Positions 35,875 to 48,891 of a stretch of DNA of 64,000 bases are shown piece by piece. The position numbers and the translations under genes are program-made. This DNA comes from Saururus chinensis (taxonomy: Eukaryota; Streptophyta; Magnoliopsida; Piperales; Saururaceae), in the NCBI GenBank assembly GCA_035235625.1, contig CP141142.1:41643644-41707643 (forward strand), in the 5' to 3' direction. Below the pieces are notes generated by a model. That model had not been told where the DNA came from. It ran no database searches and saw nothing but the letters and a program-made list of their open reading frames with translations. How positions within the stretch are numbered: the first letter of the stretch is position 1; each line of letters starts with the position of its first letter.

Positions 35875-37002
35875 GTAGGCCAAAAACCATCACTGCTCTC
35901 TTCCTTTGTATTCCGCTCTCTGATTTACGCTGCTTCGCTTATGAGGTGGTTTCTGTTTTGTGTGAATATATATACTTGTTTGGTGTTTTGGGCTGAAAAT
36001 ATTGGTGGGTTCTGCTTCGTTGCTTGTTTTTTTGTTACAAGGCTTCGTAAAAATCCCTTCTTTTGTCGGATTGTGCCGGGTGGATTCTGAAGGAGCGCTG
36101 GGAGCTTCTTTTTCATAGTCAGGGTAGTATATGACGGGCTTTTGATTTTTGATTTTGGGTTCTTTTGTGTTTGATTCCGACTTTTTCAAGCCTCAAGCAT
36201 CGGAGAACTTTGCAGTGTCTTCATTTCTTAACGGGTTTATTTGCATTTGATGCGGGCTCAATTTGAAACTTGTCGTGTGAGGTAACGGTTTTTAAATTAT
36301 GAAGCTTTGAAGAATTTGAATGTGTCTTTTATACCTCTTTTTCTGTTCTTTACTTGATATATTTAATTAAAACGACTAGTTTATACGTGCTTGTGATTTA
36401 CAAAAATAAACTAACGTTCGAGTTAGCTTTTCTATTATAGTTATGATCTGTATGTTCGAGTTAGCTTTTGTAGATGGTTGATTTTCGTTTGTTTTTCTTT
36501 TCCTCTATGTTGTATGGAGTTTGATCAACTTTCTTGTTTTCGTTTGATTTGTATGCTTGGATAGTGGTCGGTTAGTGCTGTCTCTTTGGGCCTCTCGTTT
36601 ATCTTTGCTTAATTGGAGAGTGCGTATTTTATCTTTTTCGGTGGACACAAGTGCATTTGAAATGTAACTTCGGAATTTGAACATTATGTTTTGCGATTAT
36701 TATTGTGCTCGCTTTGTTTCTGTATTGATTATTGCTGTTCTACTTGTGGAGGTTTTGAAGCATCTCTGTTTGTTTTTCTTTACTGTCTCTACCTCTTTTA
36801 TTTAGTAAGTTGGTTTCGAACTTCAAAGTTTTTATCTTCCTTTCATACCTATTAGGATCTTCATGTTCTCGGTTGTAATTTGGGAATTCATTCTAATGTT
36901 GTCTTCTTTGGATTTGAATTTCTATTAATATCTTCTTATATTTTGTCGTGGGGCGTTAGGTTCTTAATCTAATTCAGCAGTAGTTTCAGAAGAAGATTCA
37001 GA

Positions 37003-40000
37003 ATGAATCCTGTTATAAAACTGATGGTATCAGGAGTGCTTCTTGCGCTTGGTATAACCTCTTTCTCTGAATTACTTGAAATTGATGTCCTTTCATTATA
37101 CTGTGACTTGGTTTTAAGTTATAAGAAAGCACTGTTCTAATGTATCCAATAGACAATATCATAGCACAGTGGCTTGCAATGGTTGAAAATATGGTTAGGT
37201 ATGCGAGCATTTTTGTTCTGTTAGCCTCCCAAAATATGCATGAAATCTAAATGTAGGGGACTTGTTATCAAAGTCTTCCGTTTACATGTCTTCAGTTTCA
37301 TCCTCTTTATTCAGTTCGTCTTTGCCTTTTTGCTTGGATTCCTCATACTATGTTCATGGCCAAGATTTTAAAAGTCTTTTTGTTTTGATTATGCATTACC
37401 AGTGCCTGCATTATTGGTCATAGCTTCATCTGAGAATGATCTTCAGCACTGCGAAATCACTGTTATGAACTGGGCAAACTCTGCACTTGTTGACGGACCC
37501 ACAGAAGACAAACTAACTTTGCGTGATTTTCTTTTCTTTCTTCACATTCCCAGGACAGGAGGGCGTACCTACTTTAATTGGTAAGCTGCTGAGATTTGTT
37601 TATCCAAATTGTATGTTTTTGAGTTTCATTACCAGCATCATTAATAATTCTTACTGAATCTGTTGACATATTATAAATGTCTATCTCAAGGGTATCATTT
37701 TTAAAGTTCCGTTCCTTGTGGTCCTGCGAAAATCATCTTAACTGTTTTTTTACCTGTATAAAGGTGCTGTTTGGGTACTGGGTTGGAATGAAATCAGAAT
37801 GTAGATTCCATCATGCGGAATGCTATGGAATCAAAATAAATTTTTGGCAATGAAAATTTTGAAATTAATTCTAGTGGAATGACCATGCACTGAAAAGTCA
37901 ACAAAGGCAACTTACTATGCAAAATCGACAGAATCAGCCCAAATTTCTTAGGAATTGATTTTTCATCTGAATTTTCCATTCCGTGGATATTCCATATGCA
38001 AACTTGATTCTAGAGTTGTCCTTCCGTCAAAATTTTTCATTCCATTGAAATTTGGGATTCCATGGAATTGGGGTGAAATTGATGCGGAATTGGGCTAATT
38101 CAATATACAAACAGCCCCTAATTGTAGCTCATTAAGGCCATGAGTCCCAATAATGCTTCTAGTGTGTGGGGTATAACATTGGCTTAACTTGTGTATGAGT
38201 GTTCCCTGTATCTGTGAAAATTTTTAAAATATTCAAGCGAACCTTTTGCTAACAGATATTATTGTGGCTCTGGCAGCTTTCTTAGAAAATTCTACATTGG
38301 TGGTCAAGAATGCCCTCGTTCTTATGATAAGCTCCGCTTTGATCCAAGGTGGCACCCTCATTGCTCTCTATGCCATATCATTTTATGAAGGATGCTAAGT
38401 TTCTTGACATGGACTTATCACACTATTTTTACAATTTCCCACAAACACATTTACTCTTTGCACTACAATCATGACACAAATGCATTGGAAAAAATGCAAA
38501 AGCTTCCCATAAACTTCAAGTACCACTGTGATATGTCCATGTACTGTAAGACTATCTTTTCATAAACAATAAATTACATGAGATTACTTTACATTTTCTA
38601 TTAACGGGAGGTAACCCATCTTGTCAAAGGTTGGGGAATCTGCCAATTAATAAAAGATGAATGCAATATTGCTAGAAGATCTGCTTGCCGGTATCCTTTA
38701 CTTTGACAAAATGAGCTATATGCATTTTGTTGTTGCTTGGAGTGTTAAGTGAGCCACATCAGCTCAACTCAGCTCAAGGCTACCCTTGACTTAGCTTGGC
38801 TCGAAGCTCAAACTTGGGCTTGATGATCCAAGGAGCTCTGCGTAACTTGAACAGGCTTGGTCCAAGATATAGTAGGCTCGTGTATTGACCTTATAAAATT
38901 CACATTTCATACAGTAAGTTAATATATTTTAAAAGGGAAAAGGTAGCGTGAGCTGTAGCTCAAACCACGTTTCCTAAGGTAGACTTTGTGGATGTGGGCT
39001 CTACAAATTTTGTGGAGAGTACGGCTAAGAGTATCTAAGGAAGAACATCAATAAATAGGGCCCCGTTTGGACATGTGGACCCTCTGACATTACATCATTT
39101 TTGTATTACCTTTAAATCAATTGTTGAGAATGCATTTTCTAAATCAGGACCATAGTGGGTTAAGATTGGTGTGAGACTAAGGAGGGATATTGAGGTTCCC
39201 TTTGATGATGGGACTCTACCAAGTTTGGCATCATTTTGGTATGTAAACCCATCCATTTGAGGTCATCAGATTTAAGCTGTCTAAATGGAGTTAAAACTTT
39301 TACTGGCCTTGATGGTGGTCCCACTCATCAAAATGGCCCAAAACTTCAACGAGCCTACCAAAGTTCGACATCTCGGATCTCAGTCTTGTTTCAGTCAGCC
39401 AAAGAGCCAAGACCTTGGAGATATCATGTAAAATATTCTTGTTGATGTGAGAAAAGGTTTCATACATGTATTTTGACAATCTGTGTATATTGACATCTAG
39501 AAGCACTTACATTAAACTAAGTATATATTAGCAGCTAAAAGCATTAAGTTCGTATAAACATTGGCAGCAGAGGAGCTACTATTGGATCAGAAAAATGTAA
39601 AAACTTTTTAAAGAAATGTCAGCTGTTGAGATGGTGGCAGTTCAATACGGGAAGCTGACAACCATCTGATGCTGACAGTTCAGCTCAATTGCTAGTAGCA
39701 GTGGAGGTGGCTGCAGTTCAAAACAAATAACAAGTTAAAAGAAGAATGTTGCTGGCTGCTAGATCTGAAAAAAAGGACTTATTTCAGATCTGCTGGTTGG
39801 ATTCCAGCTGCCAGATATGAAGAAGAAGATGAAGAATAAGAAGAGGAAAGCATTAGAACTTAACTGCTGGAAGACCACTTGCTGACTGCTGGATTGACGG
39901 TTTTCAAATGCTGTTGTCTGGAATATTGGACTGTCATCTGCTGGAAGGGGGAAGCTGATCTGAGAATGAAAATAGCAGTTTTTTTTTTTCTTTTGTTGGG

Positions 40001-43000
40001 GGAAGGGGGAGTTGGCAAGTTCTCGGTTAATACGTCGAGAGGGTGCAGAGATACTTCTTGGTATCTTCAAGAGGCTACAGGCCCTCCATAAATGTATCAG
40101 TATTATTTTAGGTTTAAAAAATGAAAAACATAAGAAGATACCAGAAACCAAGTTAAGCCAAGTTCAAGGGTAGCTTCCTGAAATGAGCATGATTCAGCTT
40201 GAGTTTGAAAACTAGCAGAGCTTGATCTTCTAGAAACTTGGCTCGGCTAGGTTGTTTAGTGTCTCTAGTTGTTATCAATGCCAAAAAAGTTTGCATTAAA
40301 ATTGAGTTTAAAGAGTTGGGGCCCCACATTTTGATAATTAGGGATTTATTTTAATTTTACTATCTACAGGGTCACTAACCTTGCAGTTTTCATATGTAAT
40401 GATCTCATATTCTATGGCAAATGTTTAGATTCTACAGCTCTTCCCATTCAACAACAGAGAGTTTTCTCCTTTGTCTTTGAAAATAATCTGGTCCACTTGA
40501 TTCAGCGTGGCTTTTTTATGCCTGTGTTGAAATCAATTTGATGTTAGTTTCTTCTGGTCTCTTTGAGGCTTAAAGGGCTGGCTACAGGCGGTATTCGTCT
40601 TTGGCTAAGAAAAAATACTCAATATAACCGCTTCTAGTTTTCTACCCTAAAAGAATCTCCAAAGCCATGCCTCTCTGTACCTTGTCATTTTCATTGGCTT
40701 TGATGTCATGCCTATGCAATTATTCTTTCACTTAGACGGAGTCTCAACATTTAACTTGGCTTTCTGTGATTCACCAAAGATAAACCACAGAGAGGTTACA
40801 TAGCGTGGATAATGCTTGCTGAAGATTGGAAAAACACTTATAACAGAAAGTTGTAGGAAGAACTTGGATGCTACAAGGATCCTGAGGTCTCATTGTAACC
40901 CAATAGGATTACAAGGGAATTATAGTAGAGAATGTTGAATGAAAGGGGAGAAGTAATAGAGAGAAAGGAGAGAAGTAAGGATGAGGAAGAGAAGGAAGGG
41001 GATAGGGAACCAACGAACTTGTATTTCAATTACTCAATATTCAATTCGTTCATAGCAATGGGCTGTAGGCCATATTTATAGTTTGGGCCTACCCTATTAT
41101 AGTCACCTCTGATCATATTAGGAAATTTTATACTAGGAAATAAAATCAATGGCTAAGATAAAGCTAAGCATAATTAAAGTCTAATCCAAACTAGGAAACT
41201 CAAGTCCTACTAAAAAGAAATTAACGAAAGAGATGTTAGGCTCAACAGGGCATAGGAACATTAATAAAAAGAGACACAGATGGGCCATAACAGGTCTCTT
41301 GACATTAAGCTCCTAATAATAAAAGACAGTTGCATGCCATTTTTGCTTATTATTCTCTATGTCTGCCAAAAATTAGAGATCTTGTTGAGATTGGGAAAGT
41401 CCGGCCTTGGAAATTAGATTTGTCACTGCAACACTACATACACAACATACACTAATTAAAATTTTTCCTTTGTTTTTAAGAAAAATGGTCATAAGAGTTT
41501 TTCTTGCCACCTTGGTGAGTTCTACATATTTTAGGAAGGTTTTTAACAAAATGTTGTCTCATAAGAGGAAAATTGAGGGGATCTCGCCTTGAGATTTTAA
41601 GCAAATTTTTTTTTATAAAAAGTTTGTTATTTGAGGAAGAGACTTAAAAAGTTTTGTCTCACCACCTTGGCGGGTTCCAAGATCTCAGCAATATGCATTC
41701 CATGGTGTCATTGGCTTCTAGAGAAAAGCTATCAAGCAAAGGTGGACACCATGAACTAGAGTTGTATTTATTAGACATAGCCTGCCTTTTTGAGGTATAT
41801 CCCATTTTATTTGACAAGCTTCTTATAGATCTTGGAAAAGTTCACTACTTTAGGTGTGACTGCATTGCCTGATATCTGAGAAAGGAAGACATTGAATAAG
41901 TGCTCGTGAATCCAAGGATCTTTTTTTAGACTGTTTGCGGGTGGAAATTTTTAGAAACGGAAGTAGAATTTTTTGGAATTAATTTCATTGATTCACCATG
42001 GAATGAGAATTAAGTTTGGTAATGAAATTTTTTAGAATAAATTCGGATGTCAAGTCAAACCCATTTCCAAAGCTTTAAATTGACATCACTCTCTCTTCCG
42101 AACTTGGATATGCATGTTTTGGGTATTGTTATACTCTTATTAACAAGCCTTATCAAACAAGATCTCACATAGGTAGGTAATTTTGAATTTTTAAAGTGGG
42201 CCCTACCTATATGACACGTTTTTTGATGTTCAAATCGATATGAAAGTAACAATTAAAAAATAATGGAATCCTTAATTCTGAAATGGGGCCTTGGAGCCGA
42301 ATCACCTCACAAGGTGATTTGGTGATTTCGGCTGAAAACAGCCTACAATCAACTTTTGGGCATAATTTTTGCTTTTGCCCACCTTCTACACCCAACCAAG
42401 ATTTTTGTGATTCCTGATGGAATTGGGGTGGAATGGATGAAATCTTACCTAGTTTCTACCCCCAAACAACCCTTAACCTCCAAACAAGTATGCCCTAGAG
42501 GAATAGGGAAGACCCATGCGGTCTTGTGATTAGCAACAATTAGATGCAAAATTTCTCGTGGAAGTGATATATTTGATAAATAACTAAGACCTGGGCAAAA
42601 GTGTAAGTTTGATAAAAAAAATGTAGACAAATAGTCACAAGAATGGAGAAGAGGGCATGTGCATCATTAGTAAAGTTGAAGTGGACAAGAAAAAAAAATT
42701 AAAGAACGAGGTGGGAAAGCAAAATGAAGACACCAGTATGAATTCATAAGTAGCGAATCAGTGGAAAGGTAGTTGCATAGCCCAAATTCCAAGGCTAGGA
42801 TGTTAAAAAGGAAGTGCTACAAAATACCAGGATTAGGAAGAGCCATATAATAGAGTAATTCATTGGGGGTTTTTATTGTCCTTGAGTATGGAACGTGTTG
42901 TATGAGCAGCTACATAGGCAAAATTGAATCGGTGGCCAATATCTGAATTATCTGAAATTTGAAAAATACTAAGATTAACTGTGTAGAACTTTTTTATTGG

Positions 43001-46000
43001 AAGTTTGAGTAAGACTGAAAAAAGAATTGTACATGACAAAAAAATATTAAAAAATGCTTTAAAAAGAGCAATGCTATATCCCCTTTAAAATTCTCATGAT
43101 AAAATCTACTGTGTGCATCACCACCATTGATTGGTGGAGCCCACCTTGTTAAAACACAGTGGTGATGCATACAATGGGTTCTAAAGTGACATTTTGGCAG
43201 GAGCATTTTTCTTTTTTTAACATAGGTAACTGGAAAATGAAATTTTTTTCAAATGTTGAGTGCATTAAATATATAATCCACTTTATCTAGTGGTAAAGTT
43301 CCTTTGTTGCAGTATTTTGGAGCAAAAATGGTTCTTTGGCTGACACCTCTTCGATTCTTCTGTAGCAAACCAAATTGCCGGTTAGTGGGGACTCATGATG
43401 ACTACAGTATGATGACCAAGCTGCCTAAGGAGAAGACTTCAGTGATCACGATAGTAAGAAACCCAGTCGATCGTGTCTTTAGTGCATACGAGTTTTCTGT
43501 GGAAGTTGCAGCAAGATTCCTTGTACATCCAAATTTAACTTCAGCTACAAAAATGTCTGGACGGTTACGCTCTAAAGCTCGTGAAGTTAGTACTTTGGAT
43601 ATTTGGCCTTGGAAATATTTGGTTCCTTGGATGAGGGAAGACCTGTTTGCCCGGGTATATATTTTTAACACCAAGGCTTTTACTGCTACTAACACTTTCA
43701 TATGGCATCAACTATAATTTTTTTATATGAATTGATTTATTTTGATTCCGGTTCAGATCAATTTTGCTTTTGAAACCAACTTGTCTTGCAATTTTATGTG
43801 TTCATTTGAGGATTGCATCAGGTAAGGCATCAAAAATAAGAGCTTCTCAAGTATATTTCAAGTGAAGTTTTGCCATGCATAGTAGATACGAATATTTTGA
43901 CAGGATCCATATCTTTTCATTGGTTAATTGGGATAAAGTCTATAGTTCCGTAGAAATGCTTGTGAGATTATTAATGTGTAATGGACACTTTACTTATGTG
44001 TTAGTTTATATTTGTGTTTGTTTGGCTTTCATTTTTCATATTGTCATGGAAACATTCATGCCGACATTCCTTATGCTGAAATGAATTTTGTACTGCTGTA
44101 TTATTTGTTGACCAGATGGATGCAAGAAAACTTGAGAATACAACAGAGATGGAAGCTCAAATTTGTTTTGCTTTTATTTTTCATTTAGTCATGGAAGCAT
44201 TCATGTAGACATTCCTAAAACTAAAGCGAATGTTGTATTGCTTATTATCTTTTGAGCAGAGGGATGCAAGGAAACATATGAATATGACAGAGTTGGGGAA
44301 TTCCACTGATTCTTACAACATGGAAGATGGGGACTCCACTGATTCTTACAACATGGAAGAGATTTTAATGCCATTGGATATGTTCATCAATGATCCCATA
44401 GCTCACGAGCTTGTTCATAATGGAGCCACGTTTCAGGTATATTTCTTTTTTATATCAAAAAACACGGAGGAATGAGAATAAGGCAGAAAATTGACTTGCA
44501 CCATGGGGTAATGCTATGCATGATAGATTTGAGTATTTAACCAAAGTCTTTGTTTTCTTGATGCAAATTGGAATTTTATAAAAAACAAAGCATTTGATTC
44601 ATGCATTTGGTGGACTTGAATGACCTGCTATATTTTTGTCCTTTGTTGGTTATTTTGACAGATAGCGGGGTTGACAAACAACTCTTGTTTAGACAAGGCA
44701 CATGAAATTCGTCATTGTGTGAGCAGGCATCCAAAATTGGGTCAATATGTGCTTCATGTTGCAAAGGTAGGTGTCCAAGGCTCTGAACAAGGTTGGACTT
44801 GGTCTTTATTGTTTGGCAAACAAGTGGAGTGGCCACTGAAAGTTTTGAATACTTGCAGAAGAGACTGGATGATATGTTGTATGTTGGACTCACAGAGGAG
44901 CACAAAGAGTCTGCTACAATGTATGCACATTTGGTTGGTAAGCAGGTGCTTTCCATGCTGGCAGAACTAAACTATCCTCGTAAGCAAGCCTCTAAGCTAG
45001 GACTTTGGTATTTTTATAGGTTGTTAACATGTAATGGAGCAGTAAAATCTTTCTTTATGGAAGAAATGCAATATATATTTTGTAATGTTAATGTAACATG
45101 AAAATTTATATTCTTGCTTATTATTGTTTTTTGCAGAAAATTCATCATTATCTTCTCTGCATTTTAAGTCAATTTCCTTAAAGGTAAGCTGCTGCTTATT
45201 TTGTTTACTGAACCTGGTGCTAGTTATAACAGTTACATTAACATGTAGAGTAGCATGGAGGAGGAAACACTTAATCTACCCAAAGACAGTATATCTCCCG
45301 ACCTTGAAAGTGTGAGTTCTTTATTTATACACAACAATGGCATCAGTTCAATTCTTATGTCGCAAGAAAACTTTGTTTTGCATTTAGCTGACATACATTT
45401 TGGCAACCTGTTGCAGATGACAGTCACAAAACTGTTGGAATCTTATGAAGATTGTACAGCATCCTTAAGAAAATCCCAAAAAACTCGGCGTGCAAACTCT
45501 TTGAAGAGAATTGCTCCAGCAAAATTTTCAACAGAGGTAGGTATTGAAATTCATATGAAAAAGTGGTTGCAGTTTATTGAGATTGGCTCTGTATGTATGT
45601 GAGCATCCACAAATGGAAATTTGTAACTTTACAGGCACGGCTTGGGGTCTCTCAAACAGTGCTTAACCAAATCCTTCAACTGAACGGTCTTGATGTTGAA
45701 CTGTATAAGCATGCGCAGAATATCTTTGTCCAGGAGCGGAAACTGCTGGAGCCCCAATTGTTGATTATGGTTGGTCTTAATATCTTTAAGAACTTGTCTT
45801 TTCTCGTATAGATGCAATGTGGTACTGTTTTTCCATGGTAATAGATGTCACTAGTTTTTTATGTTAGTTTTGTTGTTCGCTGAGTTTCTTAATAATATTT
45901 GTGCCTACATACAACATAACTTATTAAAAAAAGTTTATTGCATTGAGGATTTGTTACAACGATGTGGGGGTTTGAAGTCAGGACCTCCGCTTCAGGAAGT

Positions 46001-47150
46001 GTGGTCGTGGTGATCCCACCAACACCCCATTGGTTTGTTGTGCCTTTTTTAACTTTCAGTGCATGTTAAAACTTTATCTATTAAATTGAATGTTAGTACT
46101 TGCTCTCCCTCTAGAAGATTTAACACAATTTAGCCTACTAATCACCTTGTAAATAGTGTTTAGCCAATTGAACGGGGTAAATTTGTTTTAAACTATGGTC
46201 TTTAAATGTTGTTATGAATAGGTAAGGCTATAATCACTCGATCAAAAAATGGATTTTTTATATATTAGTAGGGATACTAGTTCATTAGTTCCTCTTGTGT
46301 ATAGCTATAGATTATTAAAGTTATGTTTTTTCTTTGATCTTTAAATTAGTAAAGATGATTTACCAATGACATTGTAGAAAAGCCTATGTGATTCACCAGC
46401 AGCATCTCCTTCACAGCTGCAAAATAGCATCTGGAGCAAAAGAGGTAGTTAAATGTCTCACCTGGGCTTGCTTCATGCACAGCATGTTCATTTAAAATGA
46501 ACCTTGCTCAGGGTTTTTGAGTCTGCTAAATAGGTTTTATGAGGAGGATCCGAGCCTTGCTGGACTAGTTCCATGATACAAATAAAATATTGAGCTTCTA
46601 TATAATCAATAAAATTTTTTTACTGAAATGATCGCACTGAAATCACTGTATCTGTTCTGTATAACTGATCCATTAGCGATAGGAATGAATGTTGCAGATG
46701 CAAAGTTCATGTTCCTAAGCTTTATAGTTAAATCTAATTACAGTATCAACGGAATGAGTTTATAATAAATTGATTATGAATTTACTGTGTACTGCCCAGG
46801 AATGCTTATTACATGTGCACCATGGTGCTCGGGCCCATTGTTCATGAGTGCCTTATTCCTTCGTTGTGACGCTTATGTGGCGAGCATTTCTGGGTGATCG
46901 AACATGGAATCACTCAATTCATTAAGCTTGTCAAATATAAACTCCAGACAAAAAGGATAATGTTCAGAAAGGTTTATAATGAATTAAATATTTTTTTCAT
47001 TGAATGTTGCAGGAGGCATTGCAGCAAAAAGTAAGAAGTGACAGATTAGCGCTATGGAAATGGTCTGGATTATTTACGGTAGCTTTTCTATTCAGTATAG
47101 GATTCCATTATGTAAGATCAAAAAGGAGAAATTCTAAAATTAAGATATGA
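37003..47150 (+). CDS. TPST: Tyrosylprotein sulfotransferase
   Basis: This Golgi enzyme transfers sulfate from PAPS to tyrosines of secreted peptides (PSK, PSY, RGF and CIF hormones). Twelve coding exons join in frame: 37003-37051, 37403-37580, 38277-38348, 43366-43654, 44260-44436, 44662-44766, 44859-44979, 45137-45183, 45249-45311, 45417-45536, 45635-45769 and 47013-47150. The product has 497 residues, as expected for the plant family (about 500). A signal peptide covers roughly residues 1-26. HIPRTGGRTYF (64-74) is the PAPS 5'-phosphosulfate loop, and IVRNPVDRVFSAYEF (129-143) the 3'-phosphate site. STLDIWPWKYLVPWMREDLFAR is strongly family-specific. One membrane segment (about 466-486) is followed by a basic tail, the type I layout of plant TPST. 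Oddities: residues 209-230 are an 11-residue tandem repeat, and intron 3 is 5 kb and loaded with repeats. Confidence 0.95.
37763..38118. mobile_element. MITE in TPST intron 2
   Basis: The left end is GGTGCTGTTTGGGTACTGG, and the right end reversed is GGGGCTGTTTGTATATTG. The interior repeats GGAATG/CATTCC words. hAT-like ends are probable, but no target duplication was resolved. It is about 356 bases long and lies clear of both splice sites. Confidence 0.6.
38993..39345. repeat. Dispersed repeat, copy 2, in TPST intron 3
   Basis: It aligns with 1806-2175 in the same orientation, with shared words such as TTTAAATCAATTGTTGAGA and GTTTGGCATCATTTTGGTATG. No termini were recognised. Confidence 0.55.
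41928..42475. mobile_element. MITE in TPST intron 3
   Basis: The left end AGACTGTTTGCGGGTGGAAA and the reversed right end AAGGGTTGTTTGGGGGTAGAAA form imperfect terminal inverted repeats. The interior shares GGAATGxxATTxxTT words with the intron 2 MITE, so the two may be related. Confidence 0.5.
43064..43213. mobile_element. Foldback MITE near the end of TPST intron 3
   Basis: The inner arms TGTGTGCATCACCAC and GTGGTGATGCATACA pair, as do the outer arms AGCAATGCT and its near-complement at GGAGCATTTTT. It ends about 150 bases before exon 4. Confidence 0.55.
44014..44306 (+). repeat. 146-base tandem duplication spanning the TPST intron 4/exon 5 boundary
   Basis: Unit 1 (about 44014-44159) and unit 2 (about 44160-44306) share TTTTTCAT, GTCATGGAA(A/G)CATTCATG and GACATTCCT. 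They then share a 3' splice site and coding start: CCAG|ATGGATGCAAG at 44115/44116 and GCAG|AGGGATGCAAG at 44259/44260. Unit 2 contains the true exon 5 start, because only it continues into the conserved MEEILMPLD sequence. Unit 1 leaves a decoy exon. Confidence 0.85.
44296..44361 (+). repeat. 33-base in-frame tandem repeat in TPST exon 5
   Basis: Two copies (44296-44328 and 44329-44361) encode GNSTDSYNMED and GDSTDSYNMEE. They differ at only two or three bases, so the duplication looks recent. It lengthens an acidic loop before the conserved ILMPLD motif. Confidence 0.92.
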
Positions 47151-47740
47151 ACGGGGATAAAAAATAATTTAAAGCAGCTTTTACTGCAGTGGACGGCATC
47201 GCATGGCCCACACCCGCATATAGCTTGTACACATACAATTGTATCTGGTCGAAAGGTGATACTATTGTTTTCAAGTCTCTTCCATCCCCGTTTTATTTTG
47301 AGTAATGTTCTCCAAACCAGCTGAAGGTGGGTTGGTCTTGGTACCCATACAGATAAATTAATCAAAGAGTCCCATACTTGGTCTATACTAAATAGTGATT
47401 TCAGTTTGTACCGCCGATCCAAGCCCCTACTGGACGACAGTAGCTTCTATAAAGTATCTAGCATGCGTGCGGACCTACCATCTTAATTTCCTTGGTTTCA
47501 GCCGCATTTACAACCTCCAAAATGTAGAGGCATTCGTCTTGTCTGCTTGACTTGTATTATTGCATGTTAATGTTATTTAAAGATGCGGGTGAGCTGTACA
47601 TGTGCATGACACTTTACTAGGGGCGGTTGCCTTCGGGTGTCTAGTCTAAGTGCTATATGTGGATAATAGCAATAGTAAATATCAGCCTAATTTCATCACT
47701 GAATACCATGACTATTTATACAAATCGTGGAGTATTTTAG
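47151..47740 (+). other. TPST 3' flank, including probable 3' untranslated region
   Basis: No gene follows. The sequence is of mixed composition with no clear polyadenylation signal by eye; AAATAA-like words are frequent but not diagnostic. Confidence 0.4.
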
Positions 47741-48080
47741 GGGTGTGTTTGGCAATAGGGATTTAGTTATGTGATATATAAATGGGCGTAATTTAGCCCA
47801 AGTTCCCTATTTGGCAACGTATTTTGGGGTAGGATTTGATATTGTCCTAAATCATGCAATTTATTTTATAATTAGAAAGGTGGTAAATAGGTATCAAGTG
47901 GTCAATTATGTTTTTTTGTAAATCCCACCTAATTAAGATTCAAATACAAATTTCACTCTTAAAATTGTAGTTTCTAAATATTTAATTTTTAAATACAAAT
48001 TTGAATTATTATGTTATTTATAATGACATGATTTAATAATCACATATATAAATTTAAATTAAGGTTGTCAAACACACCCT
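47741..48080. mobile_element. MITE with GGGTGTGTTTGGCAA termini
   Basis: The left end is GGGTGTGTTTGGCAATAGG, and the right end reversed is AGGGTGTGTTTGACAACC. The AT-rich interior is about 340 bases. This is a typical plant hAT or Harbinger MITE; the target duplication was not resolved, so the superfamily is left open. Confidence 0.65.
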
Positions 48081-48309
48081 ACAAGAAATCTACTACAACA
48101 GTGGTAGGTTTGGATATTGTTAGGACCCGCCCTAGGGGTAAGGTCCCGCCTTCATAGTACATTAGAGTTAGGATTTAATTATTATTAGTAAGAGTAGTAT
48201 AATTAAGATTTTATTCTTATTGAACTTAAGCTAATGTTAGAAATTCATTTTAATTAAAAATTCTATTAACATTAGGGTTAAGTTTCTTGATTGCCTATAA
48301 ATATGTAGG

Positions 48310-48891
48310 TAGTGGTGCTAACGAGCCAAGCCAAGTTAAGCTTTTTAGGTTGATTTAGCTTGAGTTTAAAATTTTAATTTTGAGTTCGAGTTGATTCGCT
48401 TTAACTTGTGAGTTGAGTTAGTTTTGTAATTAGGGTGTATAATATTATTATATAAAATATTATATTAGTAGAGATGTAAATATTATGACTCCTAATGCAT
48501 CAGCCCTTGAATTAAAATATTAAATAAACTAATTTTAGTTGATTTTTATTTTCTAATCCCAAACTATTAGCATGGGATGGAAGGAGTATTATGGATATGT
48601 TTTAATTAGTTTGAATGTATAGAAGTAAAAAAATGGTCTTAATTCTCATGTGATATATTGCTTATTTCATACAAAAAGAACTAAAAAACTATATATATAC
48701 ACACACACACTATGAAAGGAGTTGAAATTCGAAAAACACAAAATTTATATATAAATATTATAATTACAAGTTTTTTTAACTTCGAGCCAAGCCGAAGGAA
48801 CAAACGTATGATTGAGTTTGACTTAACTAATTTCGAGTTCGAGCTCGTACACGAGTCAAGTCGAGATGACGAGCTTGCTTTAGCACCCTTA
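48310..48891. mobile_element. hAT MITE inside the left LTR
   Basis: It starts TAGTGGTGCTAACGAGCC, and its reversed right end reads TAAGGGTGCTAAAGC. The subterminal regions carry GAGCCAAGCC and its inverse. It is flanked by TATGTAGG (48302-48309) and CATGTATG (48892-48899), an 8-base duplication with two mismatches. The right LTR at 51349-51570 carries a matching ATATGTAGGGG stretch without an insertion, so it preserves the empty site. Confidence 0.85.

Noticed and set aside
43402-43701. 99-codon minus-strand open frame
   Set aside because: It lies opposite TPST exon 4 and has no support of its own.
21074-47150. UXT and TPST as a functional Golgi gene cluster
   Set aside because: The genes are 14 kb apart, separated by repeats and a LINE, and act on unrelated substrates; co-location is probably chance.
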